IMG/VR virus record: IMGVR_UViG_3300021185_000687
Coordinates: 1-33,845 of that record
Source of the DNA: a virus
DNA length: 33,845 nt
Reading direction: 5' to 3' (one strand)
Below the pieces are notes generated by a model that saw nothing but the letters and a program-made list of their open reading frames with translations, did no database searches and was not told the origin of the DNA. Shown here piece after piece: positions 1 through 6,785 of this stretch. Within the stretch, counting starts at the first letter, position 1; the number at the start of each line of letters is the position of its first letter. A program made the position numbers and the translations under genes.

Positions 1-102
1 TGGGTGTACGACTCAGTAGACAAAGACGCTACTGAAGCAAGTCTGCAAGCTAACATTGATTTGCAGGTCAACCCTGTCACTGCTGCGGGTGTTCCGTGGT
101 AG
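1..102 (+). CDS. C-terminal fragment of an unidentified phage protein
   Basis: The reading frame is open from the first base and stops with TAG at 100-102, so only the last 33 codons are inside the window. The fragment is hydrophilic and ends in VTAAGVPW. It lies upstream of small phage genes, and in the presumed circular order it follows the tail-fibre region, so a tail or fibre-associated protein is likely by context only. It does not continue the frame of the fibre gene at the right edge. The family is not recognised. Confidence 0.55.
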   Translation, partial: WVYDSVDKDATEASLQANIDLQVNPVTAAGVPW

Positions 103-124
103 TTTTTAACTAGGAGAAAATCTA

Positions 125-358
125 ATGAGCAAAGACAACAAGCCTCAGATGATTACGATAAACGATGTTGAACACGACACAGCTACATTCACTGAAGAGC
201 AGATTGCTATGACTAATCACTGTCTTGATCTGGACAGGAAGATTGGCAACATGAACTTCCAGTTACAGCAGCTACAAGTGGGTAAGGATTCTTTCTTGAA
301 GATGCTTACTGAGTCTTTAGAGACTGTAGACGAGTCGTTTGAAACACAGCCTGACTAA
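125..358 (+). CDS. Small conserved phage protein, DUF6447-like
   Basis: This 77-residue protein begins with ATG behind a good ribosome site (taggagaaaa). It reads ITINDVEHD near the N-terminus and then DLDRKI and LQQLQVG, a helical pattern that I associate with the DUF6447 family of short marine phage proteins. The middle (about residues 22-65) is predicted to be helical and could form a coiled coil. There is no signal peptide or membrane segment. The function is unknown. The family assignment is from memory of the pattern, not from a search. Confidence 0.7.
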   Translation: MSKDNKPQMITINDVEHDTATFTEEQIAMTNHCLDLDRKIGNMNFQLQQLQVGKDSFLKMLTESLETVDESFETQPD

Positions 359-374
359 AGTCTAGGAAGAGTAA

Positions 375-590
375 GTGACACACCTGTTCTTGCTAATGGT
401 TCTGGTTAATGGACAGGTGGAGTCATCTGATATGTTTTTCTACAATATTCATCGATGCAACTACTTTGCTAATGCAATAGTAACAGGCAAGGTAGAACGC
501 ACTATGAACTCTGAACCAAGACGCATAACCCTCGCGGCCTATTGTTTGCCACGAGTCGCAGATAAAGACGCAGTGAGGGTATATGAGTGA
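375..590 (+). CDS. Hypothetical small protein with hydrophobic N-terminus
   Basis: This 71-residue protein starts with GTG at 375 behind taggaag. The first ten residues (THLFLLMVLV) are strongly hydrophobic, but there is almost no preceding basic stretch, so this could be a short signal or anchor, or only a buried strand. Two cysteines (in HRCNYF and AAYCLP) remain. The stop overlaps the next start by 4 bases (GTGA), which suggests coupled translation with the 154-residue membrane protein downstream. No function is recognised. Confidence 0.65.
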   Translation: MTHLFLLMVLVNGQVESSDMFFYNIHRCNYFANAIVTGKVERTMNSEPRRITLAAYCLPRVADKDAVRVYE

Positions 591-1051
591 TAGAGATTAT
601 TGCAGCGGTATCAGCAGCAGGGAAGGCGTTTAACTACATCCAACAAGCTGTCAACAAAGGTCATGAGATAAACGACCTAGCACATAAGTTCGGTGCTTTC
701 TTTGACGCGAAGGATAAGATCGGTGAAGTAGAAGCAGGTGTTGAGAATGCCTCAGCAATGTCAAAGTTATTTGCTAAAGGCTCTGTAGAGAATGCAGCGC
801 TACAGATTACAATGGCAAAGCAGAAGACTCAGCAGATGGAGCGACAGCTTCGTGAGATTATCACCTACACAGCAGGTCAGGATGTTTACATTGAAATGCT
901 CAGGACTCGAGCAACTATCCGTAAGCAAAGGCTAGAAGCAGCACGAGCTAGAGCTGCACGAAAGCGTTTAGTAATTGATGGTATTGGATTCGCGTTTCTT
1001 GGAACAATACTTTTTGCCTGTATCATGGCAGTGGTAGGAGTAGTAGTTTGA
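587..1051 (+). CDS. C-terminally anchored membrane protein, phage hypothetical
   Basis: The protein has 154 residues and a GTG start within the GTGA overlap. Residues 1-130 are mostly helical and charged, with a long basic stretch around 105-128 (rich in R, K and A). They are followed by one clear transmembrane segment at about 132-154 (IGFAFLGTILFACIMAVVG) at the extreme C-terminus. This tail-anchored layout places the helical domain in the cytoplasm. It sits between two coupled genes and a few genes upstream of the lysis cassette. Similar proteins are common in aquatic podoviruses, from memory, but I know no function. Confidence 0.7.
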   Translation: MIEIIAAVSAAGKAFNYIQQAVNKGHEINDLAHKFGAFFDAKDKIGEVEAGVENASAMSKLFAKGSVENAALQITMAKQKTQQMERQLREIITYTAGQDVYIEMLRTRATIRKQRLEAARARAARKRLVIDGIGFAFLGTILFACIMAVVGVVV

Positions 1052-2235
1052 GTCTAATAGATTACGCCAAGACAGAACGTCAACGAGAAGCAGTTAAAGC
1101 GTGGGAAGACTGCGGTGAAGTAGTTGCTAAAGCGGCGGGTGTCTTGGGTCTTTCTCCGTCCACAGTACGCGACCACATTGGGGCGGTTAAAAACTTTGCG
1201 GCCAGTGCGGGTTACTCAAGCAATTGGGATGCGACCCGACACGTTCCTGAAGGCGAAATAGTAATTGGTCGGTCTATCTATACCGCAGATGATGAGGGTA
1301 ACAAGGCTTGGTTAAAGACTAAACGAACCATGACCGAGGCTGCGCGAGACAAAGCGCTGCAAGGTTTTGTTGATGGTCTGACCAAAGGGGTTAAACCTTA
1401 CAAGCCAAAGGCTAAGCCAAAGGCGAAGAAGTTTGATGCAGATTTATTGCCTACAATTGTGATAGGTGACGCACACTTCGGGATGAGGGCTGACGCGAGA
1501 GAGACCAAGGCTCGTGACTACGACACCAAGATAGCCTCTAATGATATGTTAGCGGCTATAGAGTATTTGGTAGATGCTGCCCCTGCATCCGATCAGGCAC
1601 TACTGGTCAACGTAGGAGACTTCATTCACGCCAATGGTAGCAGTGGTACTACCTTTGCAGGAACTAAGCTAGACGTAGACACCAGAATAGAGGTAGTGCT
1701 TGAGACAGCCGCGCAGACTTTCTTGTACGCAATAGATAAGCTGCTTGCGAAACACAAGAGTTGCGTTGTAGTGATGGCTAGAGGTAACCACGATTCTGAT
1801 ACTGCCATTGCCCTCGCGTTAATCTTGAAGTTCTACTACTCCAAAGAACCACGAGTGACTATCTTAGACCCGCACGGATTCTTTCATACAATGCAGTTTG
1901 GCAAGAACCTATTAGCGGTACATCACGGGGATAAGGTCAAGGCTGCAAAGTTAGGTGCTATTCTCCCTAAGATGTTACCAGAACAATGGGCAGAGACTGT
2001 GTATAGGAAGTGGTTAGTAGGACACATACATCACCAGAACGCCATCGAAACAGATAATGGCGTTTTCGTGGAAGCCTTTGGGACATTAGCCCCGCCTGAC
2101 TCTTGGCATGCAGGAGCAGGATACGGCGCTTCCAGTGTGATGAATCAAGTAGTATTCCATCGTGACGGAGGAGAAGTTTTACGTCACGTTTATCAAATCA
2201 GAGACTCGCGGAAAGTCCCTGACCTGACATTATAG
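1048..2235 (+). CDS. HTH-metallophosphoesterase (calcineurin-like) fusion
   Basis: The protein has 395 residues and a TTG start overlapping the previous stop by 4 bases; GGAG lies about 8 bases upstream. Residues 12-46 form a helix-turn-helix (VLGLSPSTVRDHI). After a basic linker (about 112-130) comes a metallophosphoesterase domain with its full motif set: D141-x-H143 (GDAHFG), G190-D191 (VGDFIH), G246-N-H-D249, H293-G and G325-H-I-H328. All metal ligands expected for a two-metal site are present, so it is probably an active phosphodiesterase or nuclease. The HTH suggests DNA targeting. Its substrate is unknown; a role in DNA turnover is an inference. Confidence 0.85.
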   Translation: MSLIDYAKTERQREAVKAWEDCGEVVAKAAGVLGLSPSTVRDHIGAVKNFAASAGYSSNWDATRHVPEGEIVIGRSIYTADDEGNKAWLKTKRTMTEAARDKALQGFVDGLTKGVKPYKPKAKPKAKKFDADLLPTIVIGDAHFGMRADARETKARDYDTKIASNDMLAAIEYLVDAAPASDQALLVNVGDFIHANGSSGTTFAGTKLDVDTRIEVVLETAAQTFLYAIDKLLAKHKSCVVVMARGNHDSDTAIALALILKFYYSKEPRVTILDPHGFFHTMQFGKNLLAVHHGDKVKAAKLGAILPKMLPEQWAETVYRKWLVGHIHHQNAIETDNGVFVEAFGTLAPPDSWHAGAGYGASSVMNQVVFHRDGGEVLRHVYQIRDSRKVPDLTL

Positions 2236-2242
2236 GTGTAGT

Positions 2243-2464
2243 ATGGATTATCAAGTCATGTTTAACATAACAATAGCAGTCGCAGGATTCGTTGTTGGAT
2301 GGTTAGTTAATCGAGTCTTTGCATTATTGGATAGGATTGATGCTGACATGAAAGCCATACCTATTATGTATGTAGCAAAAGAAGACTACCGCGATGACAT
2401 ACGAGAAATCAAAGAGATGCTCGGTGCTATCTTTAAACGACTTGATACCAAGGCTGACAAATAA
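2243..2464 (+). CDS. Membrane-anchored small protein of the lysis region
   Basis: This 73-residue protein has one N-terminal transmembrane helix (about residues 6-27, with GFVVGWLVN), followed by a charged helical tail likely to form a coiled coil. A tataggtgtagt leader provides a weak ribosome site. The N-in or N-out orientation cannot be decided. It begins the run of three small membrane proteins before the lysozyme, so a holin-accessory or i-spanin-like role is possible. It lacks any lipobox or proline-rich partner, so spanin is not supported. Confidence 0.7.
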   Translation: MDYQVMFNITIAVAGFVVGWLVNRVFALLDRIDADMKAIPIMYVAKEDYRDDIREIKEMLGAIFKRLDTKADK

Positions 2465-2473
2465 GGAACGACT

Positions 2474-2596
2474 ATGAAATACGTTAAAGTAATAGGCAAG
2501 TTTGTAAAAGCAAAGTTCATGGATTCAACGGACGAGCAAGCTACTGTCGTTGTACTGTTGACTGCGTTCATTCTAATAGCGTTAGCGGTGAATTAA
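2474..2596 (+). CDS. 40-residue membrane peptide in lysis cassette
   Basis: ATG at 2474 follows aaggaacgact, a good ribosome site; the stop TAA at 2594-2596 directly abuts the ATG of the holin at 2597. The peptide is basic in its first 15 residues (four K in KYVKVIGKFVKAK), acidic in the middle (DSTDEQ) and then has a C-terminal hydrophobic helix (VVVLLTAFILIALAV). The ribosome site, the exact abutment and the clean membrane topology support a real gene. It could be a small holin or antiholin. Confidence 0.7.
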   Translation: MKYVKVIGKFVKAKFMDSTDEQATVVVLLTAFILIALAVN

Positions 2597-2977
2597 ATGC
2601 TGTCCTCGCTTACAGCGTTAATTGGGCCAGTCACAAACCTGCTAGATCAATTTGTTGAAGACAAAGACAAGAAGAACGAGCTTGCCCATCAGATTGCTAC
2701 GATGGCTGATAAACACCATCAGGAAATCATGTTGGCGCAAATCGCTGTCAACCGTGAAGAGGCGAAAGGAAATTGGTTTCAGTCTTCTTGGAGGCCAGCT
2801 ACTGCTTGGGTCTGTGTGGCTGGTTTTGCGGTCAATTTTCTTATCTCTCCCTTAGCTGCGCCTTTTGGGATTAATGTTCCACAGGCTGATACCACGGTTA
2901 TGCTGCCTGTTTTAATGGGAATGCTCGGTTTGGCAGGAGCTAGAAGCTACGAACGTGTTAAAAATGTAGGGAAATAA
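2597..2977 (+). CDS. Holin, GTA_holin_3TM family
   Basis: This 126-residue protein makes the inner-membrane lesion that releases or activates the endolysin. An amphipathic N-terminal helical region (1-58) is followed by WFQSSWRPATAW, the tryptophan-rich signature of the Holin_3TMs / GTA_holin_3TM family. Two hydrophobic segments follow (about 68-92 and 98-115, ending in GMLGLAGARSYE). Length and layout match the family. It lies between a 40-residue membrane peptide and a small gene next to the lysozyme, which is the expected lysis-cassette context. Confidence 0.85.
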   Translation: MLSSLTALIGPVTNLLDQFVEDKDKKNELAHQIATMADKHHQEIMLAQIAVNREEAKGNWFQSSWRPATAWVCVAGFAVNFLISPLAAPFGINVPQADTTVMLPVLMGMLGLAGARSYERVKNVGK

Positions 2978-2979
2978 TT

Positions 2980-3189
2980 ATGACCGACAAGGTGATTGAG
3001 TTTCCACGAGCTAAAACGCTTGATGATATGTACAGTAATATGCACTCGCTTGAATTGGAATTGACAGAGTTAAGCACAAAAGCCATAGATTTAGGGTTGC
3101 CTATTTATAGTATAATCGGCGTATTGCAAGGTCAGACACATTTTTTATTAGCGTTAGAGGCGGGAGAGTTTGACAATGACGAGGAGTAA
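2980..3189 (+). CDS. Hypothetical small protein between holin and lysozyme
   Basis: This 69-residue acidic protein starts 2 bases after the holin stop and overlaps the lysozyme start. It is mainly helical, with an EFPRAKTLDDMY start and an acidic end (EFDNDEE). There is no membrane segment. Similar proteins often accompany packaging or lysis genes in aquatic phages (from memory), but I cannot assign a role. Confidence 0.65.
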   Translation: MTDKVIEFPRAKTLDDMYSNMHSLELELTELSTKAIDLGLPIYSIIGVLQGQTHFLLALEAGEFDNDEE

Positions 3190-3595
3190 GCGTCTAAGCG
3201 ATATGCTTATCAAGCATGAAGGGAAAAGGAACAAGCCCTACGAATGCACAGCAGGAAAGCTGACTATAGGTGTTGGCAGAAACCTTGATGACATGGGTCT
3301 TACTGAAGACGAGGTTTTGTATCTTTTAGACAACGATATTCAGCGGTGCGACACCGAGTTATTGCATAACTTTAAGTGGTATTCTGATTTATGCCGATCC
3401 AGACAAGATGCTTTGATTAACCTTTGTTTTAACATAGGTATCACTAGATTATTGACGTTTACAAATTCTTTATCCTACATGGAAGCCAAGGACTACGAGA
3501 AAGCAGCAGACGAATTCTTAAACTCTAGGTGGGCTGAGCAAGTCGGCAACCGTGCTATAGAGGTTACCGATCTAATTAGAACAGGGCGATACTAA
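3176..3595 (+). CDS. Endolysin, T4-type lysozyme (GH24)
   Basis: This 139-residue muramidase cleaves peptidoglycan at lysis. The catalytic triad has the Glu-8-(Asp/Cys)-5-Thr spacing of GH24: E15 in KHEG, C24 in the YECTAG segment and T30 in LTIGVGR, so this enzyme is of the Cys type. The conserved NLCFNIG helix and the C-terminal R-NRAIEVTDLI segment are also present. ATG 3176 is preferred over the in-frame TTG at 3170 because gggagag lies about 8 bases before ATG and only 2-3 before TTG. There is no signal or SAR anchor, so export depends on the holin. Confidence 0.93.
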   Translation: MTRSKRLSDMLIKHEGKRNKPYECTAGKLTIGVGRNLDDMGLTEDEVLYLLDNDIQRCDTELLHNFKWYSDLCRSRQDALINLCFNIGITRLLTFTNSLSYMEAKDYEKAADEFLNSRWAEQVGNRAIEVTDLIRTGRY

Positions 3596-3819
3596 GGCTT
3601 AACATTCTCTAGCTTTTCTAGCTCTGATTCTATGATGAAGTCGCAGAACTGCTTGATCTTTCTTAGGTCTTCTATGCCGCCTTTGTCTCGCCATCTAGTA
3701 GCGTATTTCACAATACAACCCTCAGCGAAGGGCAATTGATTAGCCATAATGTATTCAATTGGCTGAATTTTCATCTTTTGGTAATGGTCGCCAGCTACTT
3801 GGTAATCTGTTGATTTCAA
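3592..3819 (-). CDS. DUF3310 family protein
   Basis: This 75-residue protein shows the DUF3310 signature: GDHYQKMKIQPIEYI near the N-terminus, then CIVKYATRWRDKGG and DLRKIKQF. The family is widespread in phages and is sometimes annotated as a nucleotide-kinase-like protein, but its biochemical role is not established. It is the last gene of the leftward early operon. Its stop codon overlaps the stop of the convergent lysozyme gene by 4 bases, so no terminator fits between them. Confidence 0.85.
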   Translation of the reverse strand: MKSTDYQVAGDHYQKMKIQPIEYIMANQLPFAEGCIVKYATRWRDKGGIEDLRKIKQFCDFIIESELEKLENVKP

Positions 3820-4019
3820 TGTAAATCTCCTCCATCGTTGTCGTATAGAAAGTCAAACTTCTCTTCTAATCCTTGTTCTTCAAGGAACTCACTATGATCC
3901 ATAAGCATTGCCATCATGGTTGCTATGCACCGCTTAGGGCCTTCCTCAAGGTCATGAAACTCACCATCTAAGAACTCAGTCATTTCTTCTGCGGACATCG
4001 CCATTACATATTCAGGCAT
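3816..4019 (-). CDS. Hypothetical acidic small protein
   Basis: This 67-residue protein overlaps its upstream neighbour by 8 bases and its downstream neighbour by 4, so it is embedded in the coupled early operon. It is strongly acidic, rich in D and E, with a helical methionine-rich core (IATMMAMLMDH). There is no cysteine cluster or membrane segment. The family is not recognised. Confidence 0.65.
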   Translation of the reverse strand: MPEYVMAMSAEEMTEFLDGEFHDLEEGPKRCIATMMAMLMDHSEFLEEQGLEEKFDFLYDNDGGDLH

Positions 4020-4509
4020 TTTTGAGCCTCTTTATTGTAAGTCTTTTCCATAGCTCTTCAATTGGTCGTAACTGGCTTTGTTCTAAAGTGAAACCACCTT
4101 CACCTAAAGGCTGTGATAACTCAGCAAATTGCTTACGAGTAGTCCAGCCAACCAGCTTAAACGTGTTGTCATTGATCTTAACAACTAACACGCCTACTTG
4201 TGATTTGAACGCTTCTAAACTTCTAAACAAGAGTCTATAGGTCGGTTTAGAGGCTGCTTTAACATCAATGGTTATTTCTTGAATAGTGTAATCTGTACCA
4301 CCATCTGAGCCGAGATTATCCTTCGGGTCTTCCAAGTTAAATATCTTGGCAAACACTAACTCACCTTGAACGCCTAGCAGCTCCACGTTCATGTTAGAAG
4401 TGTCTATTCTCAACTGAGTTAATCCTAACTCACGAGAGGTATCATATCTGGAGAGTGCTACGTCTCTGCATAAGGCTTGTTCTTCATCCGATAGGGTAAC
4501 TTGAATCAT
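4012..4509 (-). CDS. Predicted PD-(D/E)XK-type nuclease
   Basis: The 165-residue protein shows the pattern of a restriction-like nuclease core: a helix with E50 (LLGVQGELVFAK), then D73 in GGTDYTI and D82-V-K84 in TIDVKAA. This matches the D...(D/E)-x-K arrangement of the PD-(D/E)XK superfamily. It follows NinG with a 4-base overlap, within a recombination operon, so a role in resolving or trimming recombination intermediates is plausible. The fold call rests on motifs only; catalytic activity is not certain. Confidence 0.6.
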   Translation of the reverse strand: MIQVTLSDEEQALCRDVALSRYDTSRELGLTQLRIDTSNMNVELLGVQGELVFAKIFNLEDPKDNLGSDGGTDYTIQEITIDVKAASKPTYRLLFRSLEAFKSQVGVLVVKINDNTFKLVGWTTRKQFAELSQPLGEGGFTLEQSQLRPIEELWKRLTIKRLKNA

Positions 4510-4934
4510 CTCAGGCGATTCTCATGGTATTTGATTTGCTCGTTAAACTCCTCAAGCATCTCTTCGTAGTCTGCCTTGTAGAGTTTAATGGGGTTGGACT
4601 TAGTAGCAATCATCTCATCTACAAAGTCCCTGCCGTACATATCCTCCATCCATAAGGTGTACTGTTGAGCGGCAGAGCCGTACCTCATGCCCCACATATT
4701 ACAGGATGCGCATTGGGCGTGTACATTCTCGATCCTTAATGCCCAAAAGCTAGAGCTTCCTTTTGCCAACCAATGACCTCCCTGTAGCTGTGAGTAATGC
4801 TTAACAACCCCACAAGAGACACAGGCGCAATTACCATCATCATCTGCTGCGGCTAGTCTGCATAACCGCTGGATGGCTTTGAGGCACTCCTGACGTAAGA
4901 CTTTGCTAGATTTGACTTTAGGTTTGCGCTTCAT
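4506..4934 (-). CDS. ninG: NinG/Rap-like recombination protein
   Basis: The 142-residue protein has the cysteine pattern of lambda NinG (Rap), a Holliday-junction and D-loop acting protein. CACVSCG (C36, C38, C41) comes first, then GGHWLAKG with H54, then AQCASCN (C75, C78). The N-terminus is basic (MKRKPKVKSSK), suited to DNA binding. It is shorter than lambda NinG (about 204 residues). The start overlaps the preceding stop by 4 bases. Neighbouring ERF and exonuclease genes support a role in phage recombination. Confidence 0.85.
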   Translation of the reverse strand: MKRKPKVKSSKVLRQECLKAIQRLCRLAAADDDGNCACVSCGVVKHYSQLQGGHWLAKGSSSFWALRIENVHAQCASCNMWGMRYGSAAQQYTLWMEDMYGRDFVDEMIATKSNPIKLYKADYEEMLEEFNEQIKYHENRLR

Positions 4935-5140
4935 AATCTGTACGGTCTTCCAGTTTGCAGGGAGTTAATTACCCGAATGGCTCTTAGTCTAGTCTTGCTA
5001 TCCATATTCTTCATTCGGCTTTCTAACAACTTGATGCTGAATAGCTTACTATTCACTGGATAAATCATAGATAAGAACTTCAATTCATCGCTTATCTGAT
5101 AGACATTTCTTGCCTCAGTGTCGCCTGTTTGCTTCGCCAT
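4931..5140 (-). CDS. Hypothetical small protein upstream of NinG
   Basis: This 69-residue protein overlaps the end of the preceding gene by 49 bases in another frame and the NinG start by 4 bases. Its ribosome site is weak (gag 4-6 bases before ATG), so translation probably depends on coupling. It is mainly helical and basic toward the C-terminus (LRAIRVINSLQ). A short protein at this place upstream of ninG is common in phages, but I do not recognise the family. Confidence 0.6.
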   Translation of the reverse strand: MAKQTGDTEARNVYQISDELKFLSMIYPVNSKLFSIKLLESRMKNMDSKTRLRAIRVINSLQTGRPYRL

Positions 5141-5421
5141 TGCTCAAATCTCATATTCATTACTTGAATCTTATGCCGCAATAACACTGCTTTTTCTATT
5201 GCGACTTTTAATCCTGCTAATAACTCAAGGTACTCAGGATGAGAGTACGCATATCTTTCCTGTTTGGCAATCGGCATAGAATGCTCGGTTCTTTCTGCTT
5301 CTGCCATAAGGATAGCTTTTTTGGACTTGCGGAACTCCATAAGGTACTGTCGTTCAGCTTCTGCTTGGGCAAACTCTTGAGTAACTCTCTCAAGGTCTGC
5401 GAGTGTATTTCCTACGCTCAA
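5092..5421 (-). CDS. Conserved phage helical protein
   Basis: A helical protein of 109 residues from the preferred TTG start at 5421, where ggaga sits 6 bases upstream. In-frame ATG codons at 5436 and 5427 have no usable ribosome site. The pattern MEFRKSKKAILMAEAE followed by ERYAYSHPEYLELL occurs in many phages beside recombination genes, from memory. It is almost all alpha-helix, with heptad character and no cysteine. The function is unknown; an accessory to the recombination operon is an inference. Confidence 0.7.
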   Translation of the reverse strand: MSVGNTLADLERVTQEFAQAEAERQYLMEFRKSKKAILMAEAERTEHSMPIAKQERYAYSHPEYLELLAGLKVAIEKAVLLRHKIQVMNMRFEQWRSKQATLRQEMSIR

Positions 5422-5545
5422 ATTCATTCTCCACATAAAGTCTTACACGTTCTTGGTAGTCAGGAGGCACTTTAGATAAAGCCTCCCTCCTTTCCTCTCT
5501 GGTCTTAAGTGCCAGTATTTCTGCTGCGTAGTGTCTTGGCTTCAC
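5390..5545 (-). CDS. 51-residue conserved phage protein
   Basis: It starts with GTG at 5545 inside a 4-base overlap (GTGA) with the preceding gene and ends with TGA at 5390-5392. The sequence KPRHYAAEILALKTREERR, then VPPDYQERVRLYV, resembles a short helical protein that I have seen in many phage recombination operons. It overlaps the next gene by 32 bases, and its 3' part contains that gene's ribosome site. The role is unknown. Confidence 0.72.
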   Translation of the reverse strand: MKPRHYAAEILALKTREERREALSKVPPDYQERVRLYVENEFERRKYTRRP

Positions 5546-5715
5546 AGATAAGTGCCGTTGATATACTCCATCACTAAGGATATGTCCTCAACATCATCGT
5601 ATTTACAGACACCAAACCCTTTATCATCAAAGACTATGACGTAAGGGATATGCTCAGAATCAGCACAGAACACAGCCTCTTCAATCGCGTCTTCAGCAGT
5701 ATCAAAAACTATCAT
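5542..5715 (-). CDS. 57-residue acidic protein
   Basis: ATG at 5715 overlaps the stop of the XRE gene by 4 bases, and its own TGA overlaps the next GTG. It is acidic (IVFDTAEDAIEEA, then KYDDVEDISLV), with alternating strands and helices and two cysteines. Coupled overlaps at both ends argue for a real gene despite its size. The family is not recognised. Confidence 0.65.
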   Translation of the reverse strand: MIVFDTAEDAIEEAVFCADSEHIPYVIVFDDKGFGVCKYDDVEDISLVMEYINGTYL

Positions 5716-5912
5716 AAGCCTTTCGCCACAAATTCTAGTTCATCAACGCCTAGCTCATTAGACATCTTGGTCACCAGAGATAAACTAGCATCTTTCTGGT
5801 ATCTCCATCTGGAGACTTGCTGCTTATGAACAGCAAAGCGTTTCGCCAGTTCTACCGACGTTACGCCTTGCTCCTCTTGGGCAGCTCTAAGTGCTTTCCC
5901 AAAATCAATCAT
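5712..5912 (-). CDS. XRE/Cro-type transcriptional regulator
   Basis: This 66-residue protein starts at ATG 5912, preceded by gaggtactt, a better site than the upstream in-frame ATG at 5948, which would overlap the previous gene. It consists of a single helix-turn-helix of the Cro/CI type (SVELAKRFAVHKQQVSRWR at about residues 19-37). Cro-sized, with no dimerisation or cleavage domain, it probably acts as a small repressor of the early operon in which it lies. The inverted repeat at the leftward promoter (7384-7402) is a candidate target. Confidence 0.8.
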   Translation of the reverse strand: MIDFGKALRAAQEEQGVTSVELAKRFAVHKQQVSRWRYQKDASLSLVTKMSNELGVDELEFVAKGL

Positions 5913-5919
5913 AAGTACC

Positions 5920-6195
5920 TCAGAAGGGTAAATCCGAATCAAAGTCATCCACAGGCGCAGCAGCGACAGGAACTGTGTCTACTGGGCTGTCAGTGTTGAT
6001 CGAGCCAGAGCCTTTAATTAACGGCTTGTTAGAACCATCGGGCTTATTAGTAAACGCAGTGGTAGAGATATTCTCTGTAACCACTTGGCAGTTAGGGCAG
6101 GTAAACGAAGCCTTGCCTGTCATCTGTGGTGACCTTTCTGATTTAGGCTTGTCGTTTTTCCACAGGGCAAAATCAATTACTTGTGTGTATGTCAT
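5920..6195 (-). CDS. Short protein with SSB-like acidic C-terminal tail
   Basis: This 91-residue protein begins with a strand-rich segment (IDFALWKNDKPKSE, then MTGKASF), reminiscent of small phage OB-like proteins. It has one CPNC pair (33-36) and a low-complexity linker (about 60-80). It ends in DDFDSDLPF, almost the DDDIPF tip by which bacterial SSB recruits RecO, PriA, exonuclease I and other partners. It lies directly after the exonuclease with a 4-base overlap. I infer a single-strand DNA-binding or SSB-mimic role. The N-terminal part is too short for a full SSB. Confidence 0.6.
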   Translation of the reverse strand: MTYTQVIDFALWKNDKPKSERSPQMTGKASFTCPNCQVVTENISTTAFTNKPDGSNKPLIKGSGSINTDSPVDTVPVAAAPVDDFDSDLPF

Positions 6196-6785
6196 TCTTC
6201 TTTCCTCAATCGTTCAGTTTCAGATTTAATAATATTAGCAGTTTCTATGAGTAGAGGTTCTGCCAGTTCCAAGAGCTTATTATCGCGTTTAACCTCAATA
6301 ATAAGCGGTTTCATCTCAGGGTGATAAGAAGCAAAAATGTAAGTATCAATCCCCAACACGAGCATTGAGCCTTGCACCTGTTGAATATAGGTACTTGGCA
6401 GTTTTCCAGCGCGAAGATAAGCGCAGTGAGTATGAGCTAAAGGACATTTTAGCTCTACACCGCATTTACCATCATCAAATAAACCATCGGGACTGCAACC
6501 TATCTCATGATTTGTCATTTTAATTAAGCCAACTTCCTCAATACTGATGCCTAGCTTCATTTCTACAATCATTCGAGCGGTATCTTCCAGCTCGTTTCCA
6601 CGCTCCATCGCAGCGGACTTGAACGTCTCCGTTGGCTTGCCTGTGAGTTTTTCAGCGATTAACTGATTGATAAGACCCTCGCGGCTAGTAGATAACTTAC
6701 CAGTAGTAGTAAAGACTTTGGAAAAATTACTTGCTGTAACGACTCCGCATCTGGCTGTAAGCCATTCTTCGCTACCCTGAATCAT
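6192..6785 (-). CDS. Lambda-type exonuclease (YqaJ recombinase family)
   Basis: The 197-residue protein resects double-strand ends 5' to 3' to leave a strand for the annealing protein. WLTARCGVVTASNF near the N-terminus is the family opening. The catalytic core is visible: E65 in RGNELED, D100 in CSPDGLF and E111-L-K113 in GVELKCP, followed by the IQQVQGSMLVLG helix. The start overlaps the ERF stop by 4 bases. With ERF it forms a two-component exonuclease-annealase system like lambda Exo/Bet. Confidence 0.92.
   Translation of the reverse strand: MIQGSEEWLTARCGVVTASNFSKVFTTTGKLSTSREGLINQLIAEKLTGKPTETFKSAAMERGNELEDTARMIVEMKLGISIEEVGLIKMTNHEIGCSPDGLFDDGKCGVELKCPLAHTHCAYLRAGKLPSTYIQQVQGSMLVLGIDTYIFASYHPEMKPLIIEVKRDNKLLELAEPLLIETANIIKSETERLRKEE

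Noticed and set aside
2652-2855. Plus-strand frame of 67 codons overlapping the holin
   Set aside because: Unlike the clear holin pattern in the other frame, it has no ribosome site, and its composition is rich in R, L and W as in random frames.
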